Origin: Bacteroidales bacterium
GTDB taxonomy: Bacteria; Bacteroidota; Bacteroidia; Bacteroidales; VadinHA17
Assembly (NCBI GenBank): GCA_025454795.1
Contig: JALONT010000026.1
Span: 1-42,987, forward strand
Direction of reading: 5' to 3'
DNA length: 42,987 bases
Shown: piece by piece, positions 1 through 8,677 of the stretch
Layout: every line of letters starts with the position of its first letter
Numbering within the stretch: the stretch's first letter is position 1
Position numbers and translations under genes: made by a program
The notes under the pieces: generated by a model
What the model saw: only the letters and a program-made list of their open reading frames with translations
What the model was told of the DNA's origin: nothing
Database searches by the model: none

Positions 1-271
1 TACTGTCATTCCGAATGAATCCGCCGCAAGACGGATGAATGAGGAATCTCCTCCTTGCCCAGTGATTATTTTTGAAATTGTAAAAGATGTGTATAAAGGG
101 TAGACGCCGTAGAGAGGGGGATACCTGAGCTTTGCGAAGGAGGGGGTGAGTACGTGGGATTTTGAGAAGCCTTTAAAATGAGTTTTTAATTTATTTTTTT
201 TCAGTTTCTTAAATGTGCGGTCACTACTCATAAAGTTTATTACATTTATCAAAAATAAATCTGAACTAAAA
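1..271. other. Non-coding leader with dispersed repeat
   Basis: No gene is seen here. Positions 87-103 carry a 17-base word that recurs inverted at 42893-42909, followed in both places by a G-rich run. Positions 135-146 (cgaaggaggggg) match the reverse complement of part of the repeat at 24861-24950. The piece therefore looks like a member of a dispersed intergenic repeat family. No convincing promoter for the downstream gene was recognised. Confidence 0.5.
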
Positions 272-1402
272 ATGAAAAGGAATCAATTATTATCATTAAC
301 AATGGTTGTTGCAGTTGTAGCATTTACAGGCTGCGGTCAATCTTCAAAAAGTAAAGAGATGGTCAAACAAGAGCTTTTCGGAACACATCAGGGGAAGGAA
401 GTTTTCCTGTTAACCCTTACAAACAAGGTGGGTAATGTTCTCAAACTGACAAACTTCGGGGCCAAGATCAACTGGATCGAGATTCCTGACAAAAACGGTA
501 ATAAAGAAAACATTACGTTCGGCTATGATACATTCGATGCTACCGTAAAAGGGGATATGTCGTTCGGCTCAGTTGTCGGCCGCTATGCAAACAGGATAGC
601 AAATGGAAAATTCACTCTTGACAGTGTTGAATATGCGCTTCCTGTAAACAATGGTCCGAATTGCCTTCACGGGGGACCTCTTGGCTGGCATAGCGTGGTT
701 TGGGAAACTGAAATCGTTAAAGAAAGCGGATTCCCTGCAGTTAAATTTACATATATAAGCCCCGATATGGAACAGGGTTTCCCGGGTACGGCTACAGCTC
801 AGGTTGTATATACATGGACAGATAATAACGAGATCATTATGGATTATAAGGTAACTACCGATAAAAGGACAGTGATCAATATCACTAACCACGCATACTT
901 CAATCTGCATGGTGCAGGCAACGGTGATATCCTTGATCATGTGCTCACTCTAAAAGCATCGGCATTTACACCGGTTGATTCTGTGATGATACCTACAGGT
1001 GAGATCCGTCCTGTTACAGGTACACCATTAGATTTCACAACGCCTCATATGATCGGCGAAAGGATTGGAGATAATTACGATCAGTTAATCCTTGGGAACG
1101 GATACGATCATAACTATGTGCTTGATAATAAAGAACCTGTGGATGTAATAGTCTATGATCCTGTAAGCGGTCGTACACTTGAGGTTATCACCGATCAGCC
1201 AGGAATGCAGCTTTATACAGGTAATTTTCTCAATGGCACAAAGATCGGTCACGGAGGGAAACCTTTTAACCACAGGTCAGGTCTCTGTCTTGAATCGGGT
1301 CATTATCCCGATAGTCCTAACCATCCTGATTTCCCGACAACTGTTCTCAATCCTGGTGAAACTCTTACTACTCAGACCATTTACAGGTTTTCTGTTAAAT
1401 AA
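272..1402 (+). CDS. galM: Aldose 1-epimerase, exported lipoprotein
   Basis: Mutarotase that interconverts alpha and beta anomers of aldoses such as galactose or glucose. The ATG at 272 gives 376 residues and starts directly with a lipoprotein signal (lipobox FTGC, Cys21). A GTG at 215 would add 19 residues ahead of the signal and is less likely. Family motifs are in order: GRYANRIANG, LHGGPLGW, TNHAYFNLHG with the probable catalytic His207, and CLESGHYPDSPNHPDFP with the probable catalytic Glu341. Length is usual for the family plus the signal. A lipoprotein form suggests action in the periplasm or at the surface on sugars freed by glycosidases, as with the GH2 lipoprotein at 19540. The downstream sulfatase remnant suggests an older polysaccharide-use locus. 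Family call is firm; substrate is not known. Confidence 0.93.
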   Translation: MKRNQLLSLTMVVAVVAFTGCGQSSKSKEMVKQELFGTHQGKEVFLLTLTNKVGNVLKLTNFGAKINWIEIPDKNGNKENITFGYDTFDATVKGDMSFGSVVGRYANRIANGKFTLDSVEYALPVNNGPNCLHGGPLGWHSVVWETEIVKESGFPAVKFTYISPDMEQGFPGTATAQVVYTWTDNNEIIMDYKVTTDKRTVINITNHAYFNLHGAGNGDILDHVLTLKASAFTPVDSVMIPTGEIRPVTGTPLDFTTPHMIGERIGDNYDQLILGNGYDHNYVLDNKEPVDVIVYDPVSGRTLEVITDQPGMQLYTGNFLNGTKIGHGGKPFNHRSGLCLESGHYPDSPNHPDFPTTVLNPGETLTTQTIYRFSVK

Positions 1403-1412
1403 TTAACAATAA

Positions 1413-1586
1413 AACGCTGCACCGAATCCTGAAAGAAGAGGTCAGCAGGCTGTAAGGATAGATATCTGGAAAGGTATCAGGGATTCTACCCGTAACGGTA
1501 ACAAGAAAATCGAACTTTTCAACCTTGAGAATGATATTATGGAAAAAACTGACCTCTCTGGTCAGTATCCTGAAATTGTAAGGTAA
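1413..1586 (+). pseudogene. C-terminal remnant of a sulfatase
   Basis: Frame 1413-1586 encodes 57 residues with no start codon and with stop codons just upstream. It includes the stretch QQAVRIDIWKGIRD followed by KIELFNLENDIMEKTDLS and QYPEIVR. This is the usual ending of arylsulfatase-A-type sulfatases, where an 'ELYNL..DP.E..dlA...PEi' segment closes the protein. The first several hundred residues, including the Cys/Ser active-site motif, are missing. The gene has therefore been lost apart from its 3' end, which now lies 10 bases after the aldose epimerase stop. Identification rests on motif resemblance only. Confidence 0.72.
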
Positions 1587-1763
1587 ATAGAGGAGATAAT
1601 GATTCTTGAACAAAAAAAACTGAAGTTGCCCGCTTTAATATTTTTACTTCTGAATGAGAACATTAAAATTTATGTTACTAATCAGTGTTAAATGTGTTGG
1701 AGCATGAAGTCTGAAGTAAGTTTCTTCGGACTTCGGATGGATTATTTGCTAATTGATGACTTA
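1587..1763. other. Non-coding spacer with a hairpin
   Basis: Spacer between the sulfatase remnant and the left end of the IS remnant. It holds an inverted repeat, 1706-1716 paired with 1724-1734 (11 bp with one G-T pair, 7-base loop). There is no T-tract after it, so a Rho-independent terminator is not supported. Nothing else was recognised. Confidence 0.4.
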
Positions 1764-2560
1764 GTACATGACAAAAACGCTAACGCGTTGGTTGTTAATA
1801 TGTTATATGTTAATTGTTAATAATTATACGTTCTTTTATTAGTATAAAACCCTGATATTCAATATGCAGGAAATGTGTTGCCAATATATTTTCCGACTTT
1901 GAAAATCAAGTTTGAAAACAAAGTTTACTGTTTTATCTGATACGTTGAAAGAGTTCTTTAGTGACAAAATGAACTTAGCACATATAAAGTTCTTTGGCTT
2001 ATTTATCAGTGCGTTATGCAAGGTGCAGACTGTCTGCTTCGAAAAGCTGGCCTATGGATTTGACTCAAGCGTTAAAACCGAGTCGTCGTTGCGAAGGATA
2101 CAGAGATTTATATCGGAGTATTCACTTAACTCGGAACTGGCAGCAAGGTTTATATTTGCTCTGCTGCCCCAAGAACAACCATACAGACTGGTTTTGGACA
2201 GAACAAACTGGAAGTTCGGTACAAAGAACATAAACATACTTACTCTTGGCATCGTATATAAAGGAGTAGCCTTTCCGATTATGTTCCATATAATGCCAAA
2301 GTTCGGTAACTCCTGCATGCAGAAGCGAATAGACTTAATGGAGCGTTTTATCAGGCTGTTCGGATCCCAGAGTATTGAATACCTGCTGGCCGACAGGGAG
2401 TTTGTTGGGGACAAATGGCTTGAGTATCTTAACAGGCTGACCATAAACATGGAAGGAGGGCCAAAAGCTTGTTTAAATATGGTCTGAATTACATCGCCAA
2501 CTTGCTTTTTAGCAACTATACAGATAAATTTAACCAATGTTGTAAATTTTTGTCATGTAC
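1764..2560 (+). mobile_element. Internally deleted IS4-like insertion sequence
   Basis: The ends are a perfect 14-bp inverted repeat: GTACATGACAAAAA at 1764-1777 and its complement at 2547-2560. Between them lie the first about 180 codons of a DDE transposase and, in another frame, its last 33 codons, whose stop codon (2562-2564) lies just beyond the right repeat. The element is about 0.8 kb, whereas IS4-type elements usually exceed 1.2 kb. A large internal deletion is therefore inferred. Flanks read ctta and ctag, so no clear target-site duplication is visible. Such an element could move only if a full transposase is supplied elsewhere. Confidence 0.72.
1912..2487 (+). pseudogene. IS4-family transposase, N-terminal part
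   Basis: A TTG-started frame of 191 residues matches the N-terminal half of Bacteroidota IS4-type transposases: a helical N-terminus, then YRLVLDRTNWKFG carrying the first catalytic Asp and YLLADREFVGDKWLEYLN carrying the second. The expected third acidic residue (Glu) and its surroundings are absent. After about residue 172 the sequence loses family character and stops at 2487. The frame is therefore a truncated, presumably inactive product created by the internal deletion. The true 5' start is uncertain because no ATG precedes the conserved region closely. Confidence 0.8.
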
Positions 2561-2564
2561 CTAG
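2463..2564 (+). pseudogene. IS4-family transposase, C-terminal tail
   Basis: This frame is shifted relative to the N-terminal part. It reads KSLFKYGLNYIANLLF and ends in CCKFLSCT followed by a stop. A '(K)SLFRYGLDYI... KFLSCT' ending is typical of IS4-type transposases in this phylum. It overlaps the end of the N-terminal fragment, so the deletion junction lies near 2440-2465 and is out of frame. It has no start of its own. Confidence 0.65.
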
Positions 2565-2705
2565 TGGAATATATTTAACATTCCTGAATGAAGCTCGCGG
2601 ATCCTGACGCTGTAGGGGGAGCTATTAGGGAGGAAATTTAAAGTTAGGGCTGGTTCAGTTATTACCTGATATAAAATTAATAGTATCAAAAATAAGATTA
2701 CAAAG

Positions 2706-3986
2706 ATGAAAACAAATCGACGCAAATTTATTTCAACTGCCGTGATGGGCGGTGTGGCTGCTTCTACGATACCATTATCAGGGTGCGGATCAGAAACAAC
2801 AACCGCCGGACCTCTGGCAGACATAAAAGCCCGATTTGCCAGGATTGATGAAATACTTAAACAGCCGGTACTGAAGAAGGAATTATTTTCATCACCTGTA
2901 ATCATTGACTCTCTTGAACTTTTAAGGTTGAACAACAATTTCCTTTGCAGGGTAAGGTCCAAAGATGGCGCAGTTGGTATTTCCGTGGCAAATGACGCCC
3001 AGATGAAATCGTTATATCCCATCTTCGTTAATCGTCTTCAACAATTTTTCATTGGTAAAGATGCCAGGTATCTTGAAGTTCTGTTAGATGAGGTCTATGT
3101 TTATCAAAGTAATTATAAGATGCAAAGTCTGGCCCTTTGGGTTCCTTTGGCAACCATAGAATTTGCTATACTTGATATGTTGGGAAATATTTCAGGAAAA
3201 TCTATCGGTCAGCTGATTGGAGAGATTTATAATAAACAGGTTGCGGTATATTCTGCCAACGGAGACCGCGATATATCAGTAGAGGAGACTATGGAACGGA
3301 TTCAAGAGGAAGTAGAAGTATCCAAGGCTAAAGCAATCAAATTAAAAGTGGGTGGACGAATGAGCCATACAGAATATCCAGCCGGAAGGACGGAAGAACT
3401 TATTCCAATGGTAAGGAAAACATATGGAGATAAAATGGTTCTTTATGCCGACTCAAACGGTTCTTATAATGTTGCTGAAGCCATCAGGATTGGTAAATTA
3501 CTTGAGGAGTACCGGTACGATTTCTATGAAGAACCCGTTCCTTTCGACTGGTACCAGGAGACAAAGGAGGTGGCGGATGCTTTATCCATTCCAATAGCAG
3601 GGGGTGAACAGGAACCAAGCCTGCACAACTTCCGTTGGCTTGTAGCCAATGATGCTCTTGATATTGTTCAGCCAGACATGTTCTATTTTGGAGGAATGAT
3701 ACGGTCGATGAAAGTTGCCCTTATGGCACACGCGTTTGGAAAGCAGTGTACTCCTCATATTTCAGGAGGGTTTGGATACCTTTACATGATGCATTTCATA
3801 TCGGCAATACCTAATGCCGGTCCATATCATGAGTTCAAAGGGTTCAGTACAGAACTGCCCTTTGTATGCAAAACATCCTCACTACTTACGAGCGATGATG
3901 GTTTGATAACAGTCCCGACCGGGCCAGGATTAGGGATTGAGATTGATGCGGGTTATATTGCAAAACACCAGGTCGTAGAACTGTAA
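2706..3986 (+). CDS. Enolase-superfamily (mandelate racemase-like) enzyme, Tat-exported
   Basis: Member of the mandelate racemase/muconate lactonizing enzyme group, which takes a proton from carbon 2 of a carboxylate and then racemises, epimerises or dehydrates it. Mg2+ ligands are probably Asp249 (ADSNG), Glu275 (YEEP) and Glu301 (GGEQE). The bases are Lys212/Lys214 (KLK) and a His351/Asp324 pair (TPHISGG, IVQPD). This pattern fits the mandelate racemase subgroup, whose common members are acid-sugar dehydratases. The N-terminus has a twin-arginine signal (NRRKFI, residues 4-9) and a lipobox ending at Cys27, so the enzyme should be exported and lipidated, which is unusual for the family. A glycerate kinase and a LctP permease follow on the same strand, so its product may be a small hydroxy acid. 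Substrate unknown. Confidence 0.85.
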   Translation: MKTNRRKFISTAVMGGVAASTIPLSGCGSETTTAGPLADIKARFARIDEILKQPVLKKELFSSPVIIDSLELLRLNNNFLCRVRSKDGAVGISVANDAQMKSLYPIFVNRLQQFFIGKDARYLEVLLDEVYVYQSNYKMQSLALWVPLATIEFAILDMLGNISGKSIGQLIGEIYNKQVAVYSANGDRDISVEETMERIQEEVEVSKAKAIKLKVGGRMSHTEYPAGRTEELIPMVRKTYGDKMVLYADSNGSYNVAEAIRIGKLLEEYRYDFYEEPVPFDWYQETKEVADALSIPIAGGEQEPSLHNFRWLVANDALDIVQPDMFYFGGMIRSMKVALMAHAFGKQCTPHISGGFGYLYMMHFISAIPNAGPYHEFKGFSTELPFVCKTSSLLTSDDGLITVPTGPGLGIEIDAGYIAKHQVVEL

Positions 3987-4104
3987 TAAATAAGATCTAC
4001 CAGAAAAGTGTATCGTATTAAAGATTAATTGGAGAGGATTGTCTCTTCCTTTAATTATGATAACAGATTGGCTGTTGAAAATGTAATTATAAGATAATAG
4101 TAAA

Positions 4105-5421
4105 ATGAATCAAAGACAAAAAGCGATTGAAATATTTTTAGCCGGTGTTGAAAGTGTAAAACCTGATAACCTGATAAAACGTTATGTATCAATATACCAG
4201 GATACTCTTCAAATTGATGAGATCAGGCTTGGTCTCTCAACTATAAAGAATATTTATGTTGTCGGAGCAGGTAAAGCTAGTGCCTTAATGGCTCAGACAG
4301 TTGAATCAATACTGGGTAACAGGATAACAGAAGGTCATATAATAACTAAATACGGACATTCAGTACCACTGAAATTTATCGGAATTACTGAGGCAGGACA
4401 TCCCGTCCCGGATGAAAATGGAATCAGAGGGACAGAACAGATTCTTTCAATCGTTAACAAGGCAGGAAAAGAAGATCTTGTGATATGTCTGATATCAGGC
4501 GGAGGCTCAGCCCTTTTAGCTGATGTTCCGGAGGGTTGCACACTTGAGGATTTGAAGATTGTCAGCAGCGTATTATTGAAAGTGGGTGCAAATATTACTG
4601 AAATGAACTGCATTCGCAAACATCTTTCGAAAGTGAAGGGAGGTCAGTTGGCCAGGGCAGCTTTTCCTGCAAGAGTTATAAGCCTGATCCTTTCGGATGT
4701 CATAGGCGATCCTCCTGACGTAATTGCATCAGGGCCAACAGCGGCGGACCCGACGACTTTTGCAGATGCCATTGCAATCATGAGAAACTACAAAATTGAA
4801 AACCAGATACCAAAACAAATCTACGGTGTACTTCAGGATGGTTCTGAGAAAAAAAGGCAGGAAACACTTAAAGAATCTGATGAGGCATTACTTCTTACTG
4901 ACAATTTAATAATCGGGACTAATAATCTGGCACTTAAAAGAGCAAAGGAGAAGGCGGAGTCATTAGGTTATGAAACTCAGATAATTACAAACAAGCTTGA
5001 AGGAGATGTTGTGGATATTACCAGCTATATTGTTAATACTACTATTGAGGTTATTAAGGATAATAGGGCTGGCATAAGTATTTGCTTATTGTTCGCAGGG
5101 GAACCTGCAGTCAGGGTTAATGGCACGGGTTTGGGAGGCAGAAATCAGCATCTGGCAATCATTGCTGCCAGATTAATAAAAGATCTGCCTGGGATTACAA
5201 TATTATCAGCGGGGACCGATGGAACCGATGGTCCGACAAACGCCGCCGGTGCTGTTGTTGATACCTTCACATATAAAAACTCATCCAATCTCCAACTGGA
5301 TATAGACCAGTACATAAATAACTTCAACTCTTACCATTTTTTCAAACAGGAGGGAGGATTAATTATTACAGGGCCAACACAGACCAATGTGATGGATTTA
5401 ATGGTTGTGCTTATTGATTAA
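4105..5421 (+). CDS. Glycerate 2-kinase (GckA/TtuD, MOFRL family)
   Basis: Phosphorylates D-glycerate to 2-phosphoglycerate with ATP, feeding lower glycolysis. Older annotations call this family hydroxypyruvate reductase (TtuD). At 438 residues the length is normal. The N-terminal DUF4147 domain shows VVGAGKASALMA and LISGGGSALL. The C-terminal MOFRL domain shows GGRNQHLAI and SAGTDGTDGPTNAAGA. The gene follows the enolase-superfamily gene by 118 bases and precedes the LctP permease on the same strand. This suggests that imported or locally made glycerate is its substrate. The aminotransferase at 7438-8547 could supply hydroxypyruvate or remove glyoxylate in the same route, but that is inference. 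Confidence 0.9.
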   Translation: MNQRQKAIEIFLAGVESVKPDNLIKRYVSIYQDTLQIDEIRLGLSTIKNIYVVGAGKASALMAQTVESILGNRITEGHIITKYGHSVPLKFIGITEAGHPVPDENGIRGTEQILSIVNKAGKEDLVICLISGGGSALLADVPEGCTLEDLKIVSSVLLKVGANITEMNCIRKHLSKVKGGQLARAAFPARVISLILSDVIGDPPDVIASGPTAADPTTFADAIAIMRNYKIENQIPKQIYGVLQDGSEKKRQETLKESDEALLLTDNLIIGTNNLALKRAKEKAESLGYETQIITNKLEGDVVDITSYIVNTTIEVIKDNRAGISICLLFAGEPAVRVNGTGLGGRNQHLAIIAARLIKDLPGITILSAGTDGTDGPTNAAGAVVDTFTYKNSSNLQLDIDQYINNFNSYHFFKQEGGLIITGPTQTNVMDLMVVLID

Positions 5422-5653
5422 TGACTCCGCGAATATTTTGTGCAATTTAATAATTCACTATTTATTTGTTCAGCTTGAATTAATAGCCTTTTATAGATCG
5501 AATGCTGAAATGGAGGAATAAAGATTTTGAACATTGTCGATTAATTTATTGTAATGAATCAGAAAGTTAATTAACATTGAAAAAAAATCATAATTTCTAG
5601 GACCAGACCATTTTCAAGACAAAATAATTAACAATAATAAATCAGAAATAATT
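5422..5653. other. A+T-rich spacer without recognised features
   Basis: 232 bases between the glycerate kinase and the permease. No gene, exact TAnnTTTG box, terminator or riboswitch-like fold was recognised. The length leaves room for a separate promoter for the permease. Confidence 0.4.
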
Positions 5654-7408
5654 ATGCATTGGGCTCAGGTTATAGATCCGTTAAATAGTATAGGCTTATC
5701 AGCGTTAGTTGCTGCGGTACCTATTTTCTTTATTTTCTGGGCTTTGATAATTAAGAAAATGAAAGGTTATTTAGCGAGCTTACTTACAACTGTGATTGCT
5801 ATTTTGTTTGCAATAATTATTTATGGTATGCCGTTAAAACTTGCTGTTTCATCGACAGTGCATGGAGCATTGTATGGTTTGTTCCCTATCTGCTGGGTAA
5901 TCATTGGTGCAGTGTTCCTATATAATGTTACTGTTAAAAGCGGGCAATTCGAAATAATCAGGAACTTTATGGCATCCATAACCTCAGACCGAAGGTTACA
6001 GGCACTTTTAGTTGCTTTTTCGTTCGGAGCATTTCTTGAAGGTGCGGCCGGTATGGGAGCACCGGTAGCAATCACTGCTGCAATGCTGGTGGGACTCGGA
6101 TTTAATCCTTTATATGCTGCTGGTATTTGCCTGATTGCCAATACCGTCCCGGTTGCTTTTGGCTCTGTGGGTATCCCGGTAATTACTGCAGCTCAGGTAT
6201 CTGGTATTCCGGAAATGGCGGTCTCACAGATGGTAGGGAGAACACTTCCTATACTTGCGTTAATAGTGCCTTTCTATCTGGTCATTTTAATGTCAGGCTT
6301 TAAAAAATCGCTGGAGGTGTTACCTGCTATTTTGATTTCAGGTGTTGTATTTGCTGTTGTTCAATTTTTAACGTCTAACTTTATTAATCCTATGCTCCCC
6401 GGTATATTGGCAGGATTAGCATCAATCGTTTGCTTAGCAGTGTTCCTGAAATATTGGAAACCAAAATCAATCTGGCGATTTAAAGAGGAGCCCCTGCAAA
6501 CAATAGATACTGAACTGAAATATTCAAGCTGGCAGATTATAAGGGCGTGGTCTCCCTTCATTATTATGACTTTATTAATTATAGCATGGGGTATGCAACC
6601 TGTGAAAGAGGCCCTGAATTCTATCGGTCAGATAAAGTTTTATATTCCGGGGTTACAAAATTCTATTTTAAAGCCCGATGGGAGCGCACTTATTATAAAA
6701 CCTTTCGATTTTAATTTTCTTTCAAGTGCCGGAACTGCAGTATTAATAGCAGCGTTTCTTTCACTTCCTTTAATTGGCATGAGTATTAAAAATGGCTTTA
6801 AGACTCTTTTTGCTACTCTCTATCAGTTAAGATTTCCAATTATTACCATCGGTTCTATTGTGGGTTTTGCATTTGTAGCAAATAATTCCGGGATGTCTAT
6901 TACAATGGCAATGGCACTGGCCAGTACAGGAGTCCTCTTCCCTTTCTTTTCTCCGGTTCTCGGGTGGTTGGGTGTTTTTCTCACCGGTTCCGATACATCA
7001 TCAAATGCTTTGTTCTGCAAACTTCAATCTGAAACTGCTCAGGCGATCGGTGTTGATCCGGTATTGACAGTTGCAGCAAATGCTTCAGGTGGTGTTACCG
7101 GCAAAATGATATCTCCTCAATCTTTAGCTATTGGAGCAGCTTCAGTTGGACTGGTTGGAAAAGAGTCGGAGCTTTTCCGTTTCACCTTAAAGCATAGTTT
7201 TATATTATTATTTGTAATTTGTATAATTACAATTATTCAGGCATATGTTACTCCCCGGGTAATTCCTGCATATAAGTTGATTGAAACAGCCGCAATAACG
7301 GCGGTTTCCAGCACATCAAAGGGTTTCCTGTACATTCTGATCTTAGCTGTAGTGCTGGTATTATTTGCCTTGCCTGTAATTATTTATAACAGGAAAAAAG
7401 CTGGTTAA
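5654..7408 (+). CDS. lctP: LctP-family permease (lactate/glycolate type)
   Basis: Inner-membrane symporter of the L-lactate permease family, which carries lactate and glycolate with protons. The 584-residue protein is made almost wholly of hydrophobic segments (about 13-14). Family-typical sequence includes the opening LNSIGLSALVAAVPIF, the glycine-rich GAFLEGAAGMGAPVAITAAML, and the late segments GVFLTGSDTSSNALFC and GGVTGKMISPQSLAIG. It lies downstream of the exported enolase-superfamily enzyme and glycerate kinase. Uptake of glycerate, glycolate or lactate would fit, though the actual substrate cannot be read from sequence. It ends 29 bases before the convergent aminotransferase gene. Confidence 0.92.
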   Translation: MHWAQVIDPLNSIGLSALVAAVPIFFIFWALIIKKMKGYLASLLTTVIAILFAIIIYGMPLKLAVSSTVHGALYGLFPICWVIIGAVFLYNVTVKSGQFEIIRNFMASITSDRRLQALLVAFSFGAFLEGAAGMGAPVAITAAMLVGLGFNPLYAAGICLIANTVPVAFGSVGIPVITAAQVSGIPEMAVSQMVGRTLPILALIVPFYLVILMSGFKKSLEVLPAILISGVVFAVVQFLTSNFINPMLPGILAGLASIVCLAVFLKYWKPKSIWRFKEEPLQTIDTELKYSSWQIIRAWSPFIIMTLLIIAWGMQPVKEALNSIGQIKFYIPGLQNSILKPDGSALIIKPFDFNFLSSAGTAVLIAAFLSLPLIGMSIKNGFKTLFATLYQLRFPIITIGSIVGFAFVANNSGMSITMAMALASTGVLFPFFSPVLGWLGVFLTGSDTSSNALFCKLQSETAQAIGVDPVLTVAANASGGVTGKMISPQSLAIGAASVGLVGKESELFRFTLKHSFILLFVICIITIIQAYVTPRVIPAYKLIETAAITAVSSTSKGFLYILILAVVLVLFALPVIIYNRKKAG

Positions 7409-7437
7409 ACAGGAAAATATCAGACACTTTGTATTAC

Positions 7438-8547
7438 TTATCCCATTATCTGCCTTAATGCAGATAGTAACATATTAATATGATTCAAGCTGCTGCTTTC
7501 TCCCATGAGGCCTATACGCCACACTTTCCCGGCAAACTCACCCAACCCTGCACCAATTTCTATATTATATTCGTTTAACAGTCTTCCACGTATTATTGCA
7601 TCATCAAATCCCGCCGGGATCTTTATTGCATTTAACATCGGTAAACGATAATCTGGTGCCACCAAAAACTCAAATCCCATAGATTCAAGACCATCCCTCA
7701 GAATCTGATGATTACGAAGATGCCGTTCAAATCTTTTTTCGAGACCTTCTTCAAGCACTATCCTTAATGCTTCATGAATAGAATATATCATCGATATTGG
7801 TCCTGTATGGTGATATGCCCGTTTCGCTCCTGCCCAGTAATTACGTATCATTGACATGTCAAGGTACCAGCTCTGTACCTTTGTTTTTCTGGAATCCATA
7901 ACTTCCAGCGCTTTTGGGCTGAATGACACTGGAGAAAGTCCGGGAGGAGCAGAGATACATTTCTGTGAGCCGCTGTAAATTGCATCGATACCCCAGGTAT
8001 CTACCTTTACCGGAGTCCCTCCCAATGAGGTTACTGCATCAACCAGGAATAGTGCACCCGCATCATGTACCATTTTACTAATCTCTTCCAGAGGTTGTAA
8101 AACTCCGGTGGATGTTTCTGCATGGACAATAGCCACTATTTTTGGATTGGATTTCTCAAGCGCCTCTTTTACCTTTGCCGGATCAACTGGCGTTCCCCAT
8201 GGAGCATCCACACGAATAAGCTTTGCACCACACCGCTCCACAATATCGCACATTCGGTTTCCAAATACACCGCTAACACAAACCAAGGCTTCATCTCCTG
8301 GCTCCAGAAGGTTTACAAAACAGGTCTCCATTCCGGCACTACCTGTTGCTGATATGACTGATGTAATCTGGTTTTCAGTTTGAAAAAGTTGTCGTGCCAT
8401 CTCCTTTACTTCATCCATAATCTGAATGAATTGGGGATCGAGATGTCCTATTAATGGTTTCGCCATTGCCTTCAAAACTCGTGGATGAACATCACTTGGC
8501 CCGGGTCCCATAAGAACCCGGATAGACGGATTTAGTTCTTTTACCAT
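7438..8547 (-). CDS. Alanine/serine--glyoxylate-type class V aminotransferase
   Basis: PLP enzyme of the AGXT group, which moves the amino group of alanine or serine (or ureidoglycine in PucG) to glyoxylate to make glycine. The opening [17 protein letters not shown] is typical. TGSAGMET binds cofactor phosphate, [11 protein letters not shown] carries the Asp that contacts the pyridine ring (about residue 170), and YSGSQKC carries the PLP lysine (about residue 196). The C-terminal [21 protein letters not shown] also fits. At 369 residues it is complete. It is convergent with the permease and divergent from the APC permease. With serine as donor it would give hydroxypyruvate, one reduction step from glycerate. 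The exact amino donor is not known. Confidence 0.88.
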   Translation of the reverse strand: MVKELNPSIRVLMGPGPSDVHPRVLKAMAKPLIGHLDPQFIQIMDEVKEMARQLFQTENQITSVISATGSAGMETCFVNLLEPGDEALVCVSGVFGNRMCDIVERCGAKLIRVDAPWGTPVDPAKVKEALEKSNPKIVAIVHAETSTGVLQPLEEISKMVHDAGALFLVDAVTSLGGTPVKVDTWGIDAIYSGSQKCISAPPGLSPVSFSPKALEVMDSRKTKVQSWYLDMSMIRNYWAGAKRAYHHTGPISMIYSIHEALRIVLEEGLEKRFERHLRNHQILRDGLESMGFEFLVAPDYRLPMLNAIKIPAGFDDAIIRGRLLNEYNIEIGAGLGEFAGKVWRIGLMGESSSLNHINMLLSALRQIMG

Positions 8548-8650
8548 AATGATTAAATTAAGATTTCAATTATTAGTTTAAATATATTAATAAAACTCTA
8601 TTTTAGTAATTTATTGACAAAGCATTATAACCCTGTTCTTTTTGATTATT

Positions 8651-8658
8651 TATTTTTG
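8651..8658 (+). promoter_or_regulatory. Candidate -7 box for the APC permease
   Basis: TATTTTTG matches the Bacteroidota -7 consensus TAnnTTTG and ends 19 bases before the ATG at 8678. No TTG is seen 19-21 bases upstream, so the -33 element is poor. It lies in the 130-base divergent spacer shared with the aminotransferase gene. Confidence 0.35.
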
Positions 8659-8677
8659 TTGTTTATAATCAGATCCA

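Noticed and set aside
1706-1734. Hairpin as a Rho-independent terminator
   Set aside because: No T-tract follows on either strand and no intact gene ends directly before it.
2052-2537. 161-codon open frame on the minus strand
   Set aside because: It is antisense to the transposase remnant, which has clear DDE motifs in the plus-strand frame.
8108-8383. Plus-strand open frames inside the aminotransferase gene
   Set aside because: They lie wholly antisense to a gene with clear PLP-enzyme motifs and encode no recognisable domain.
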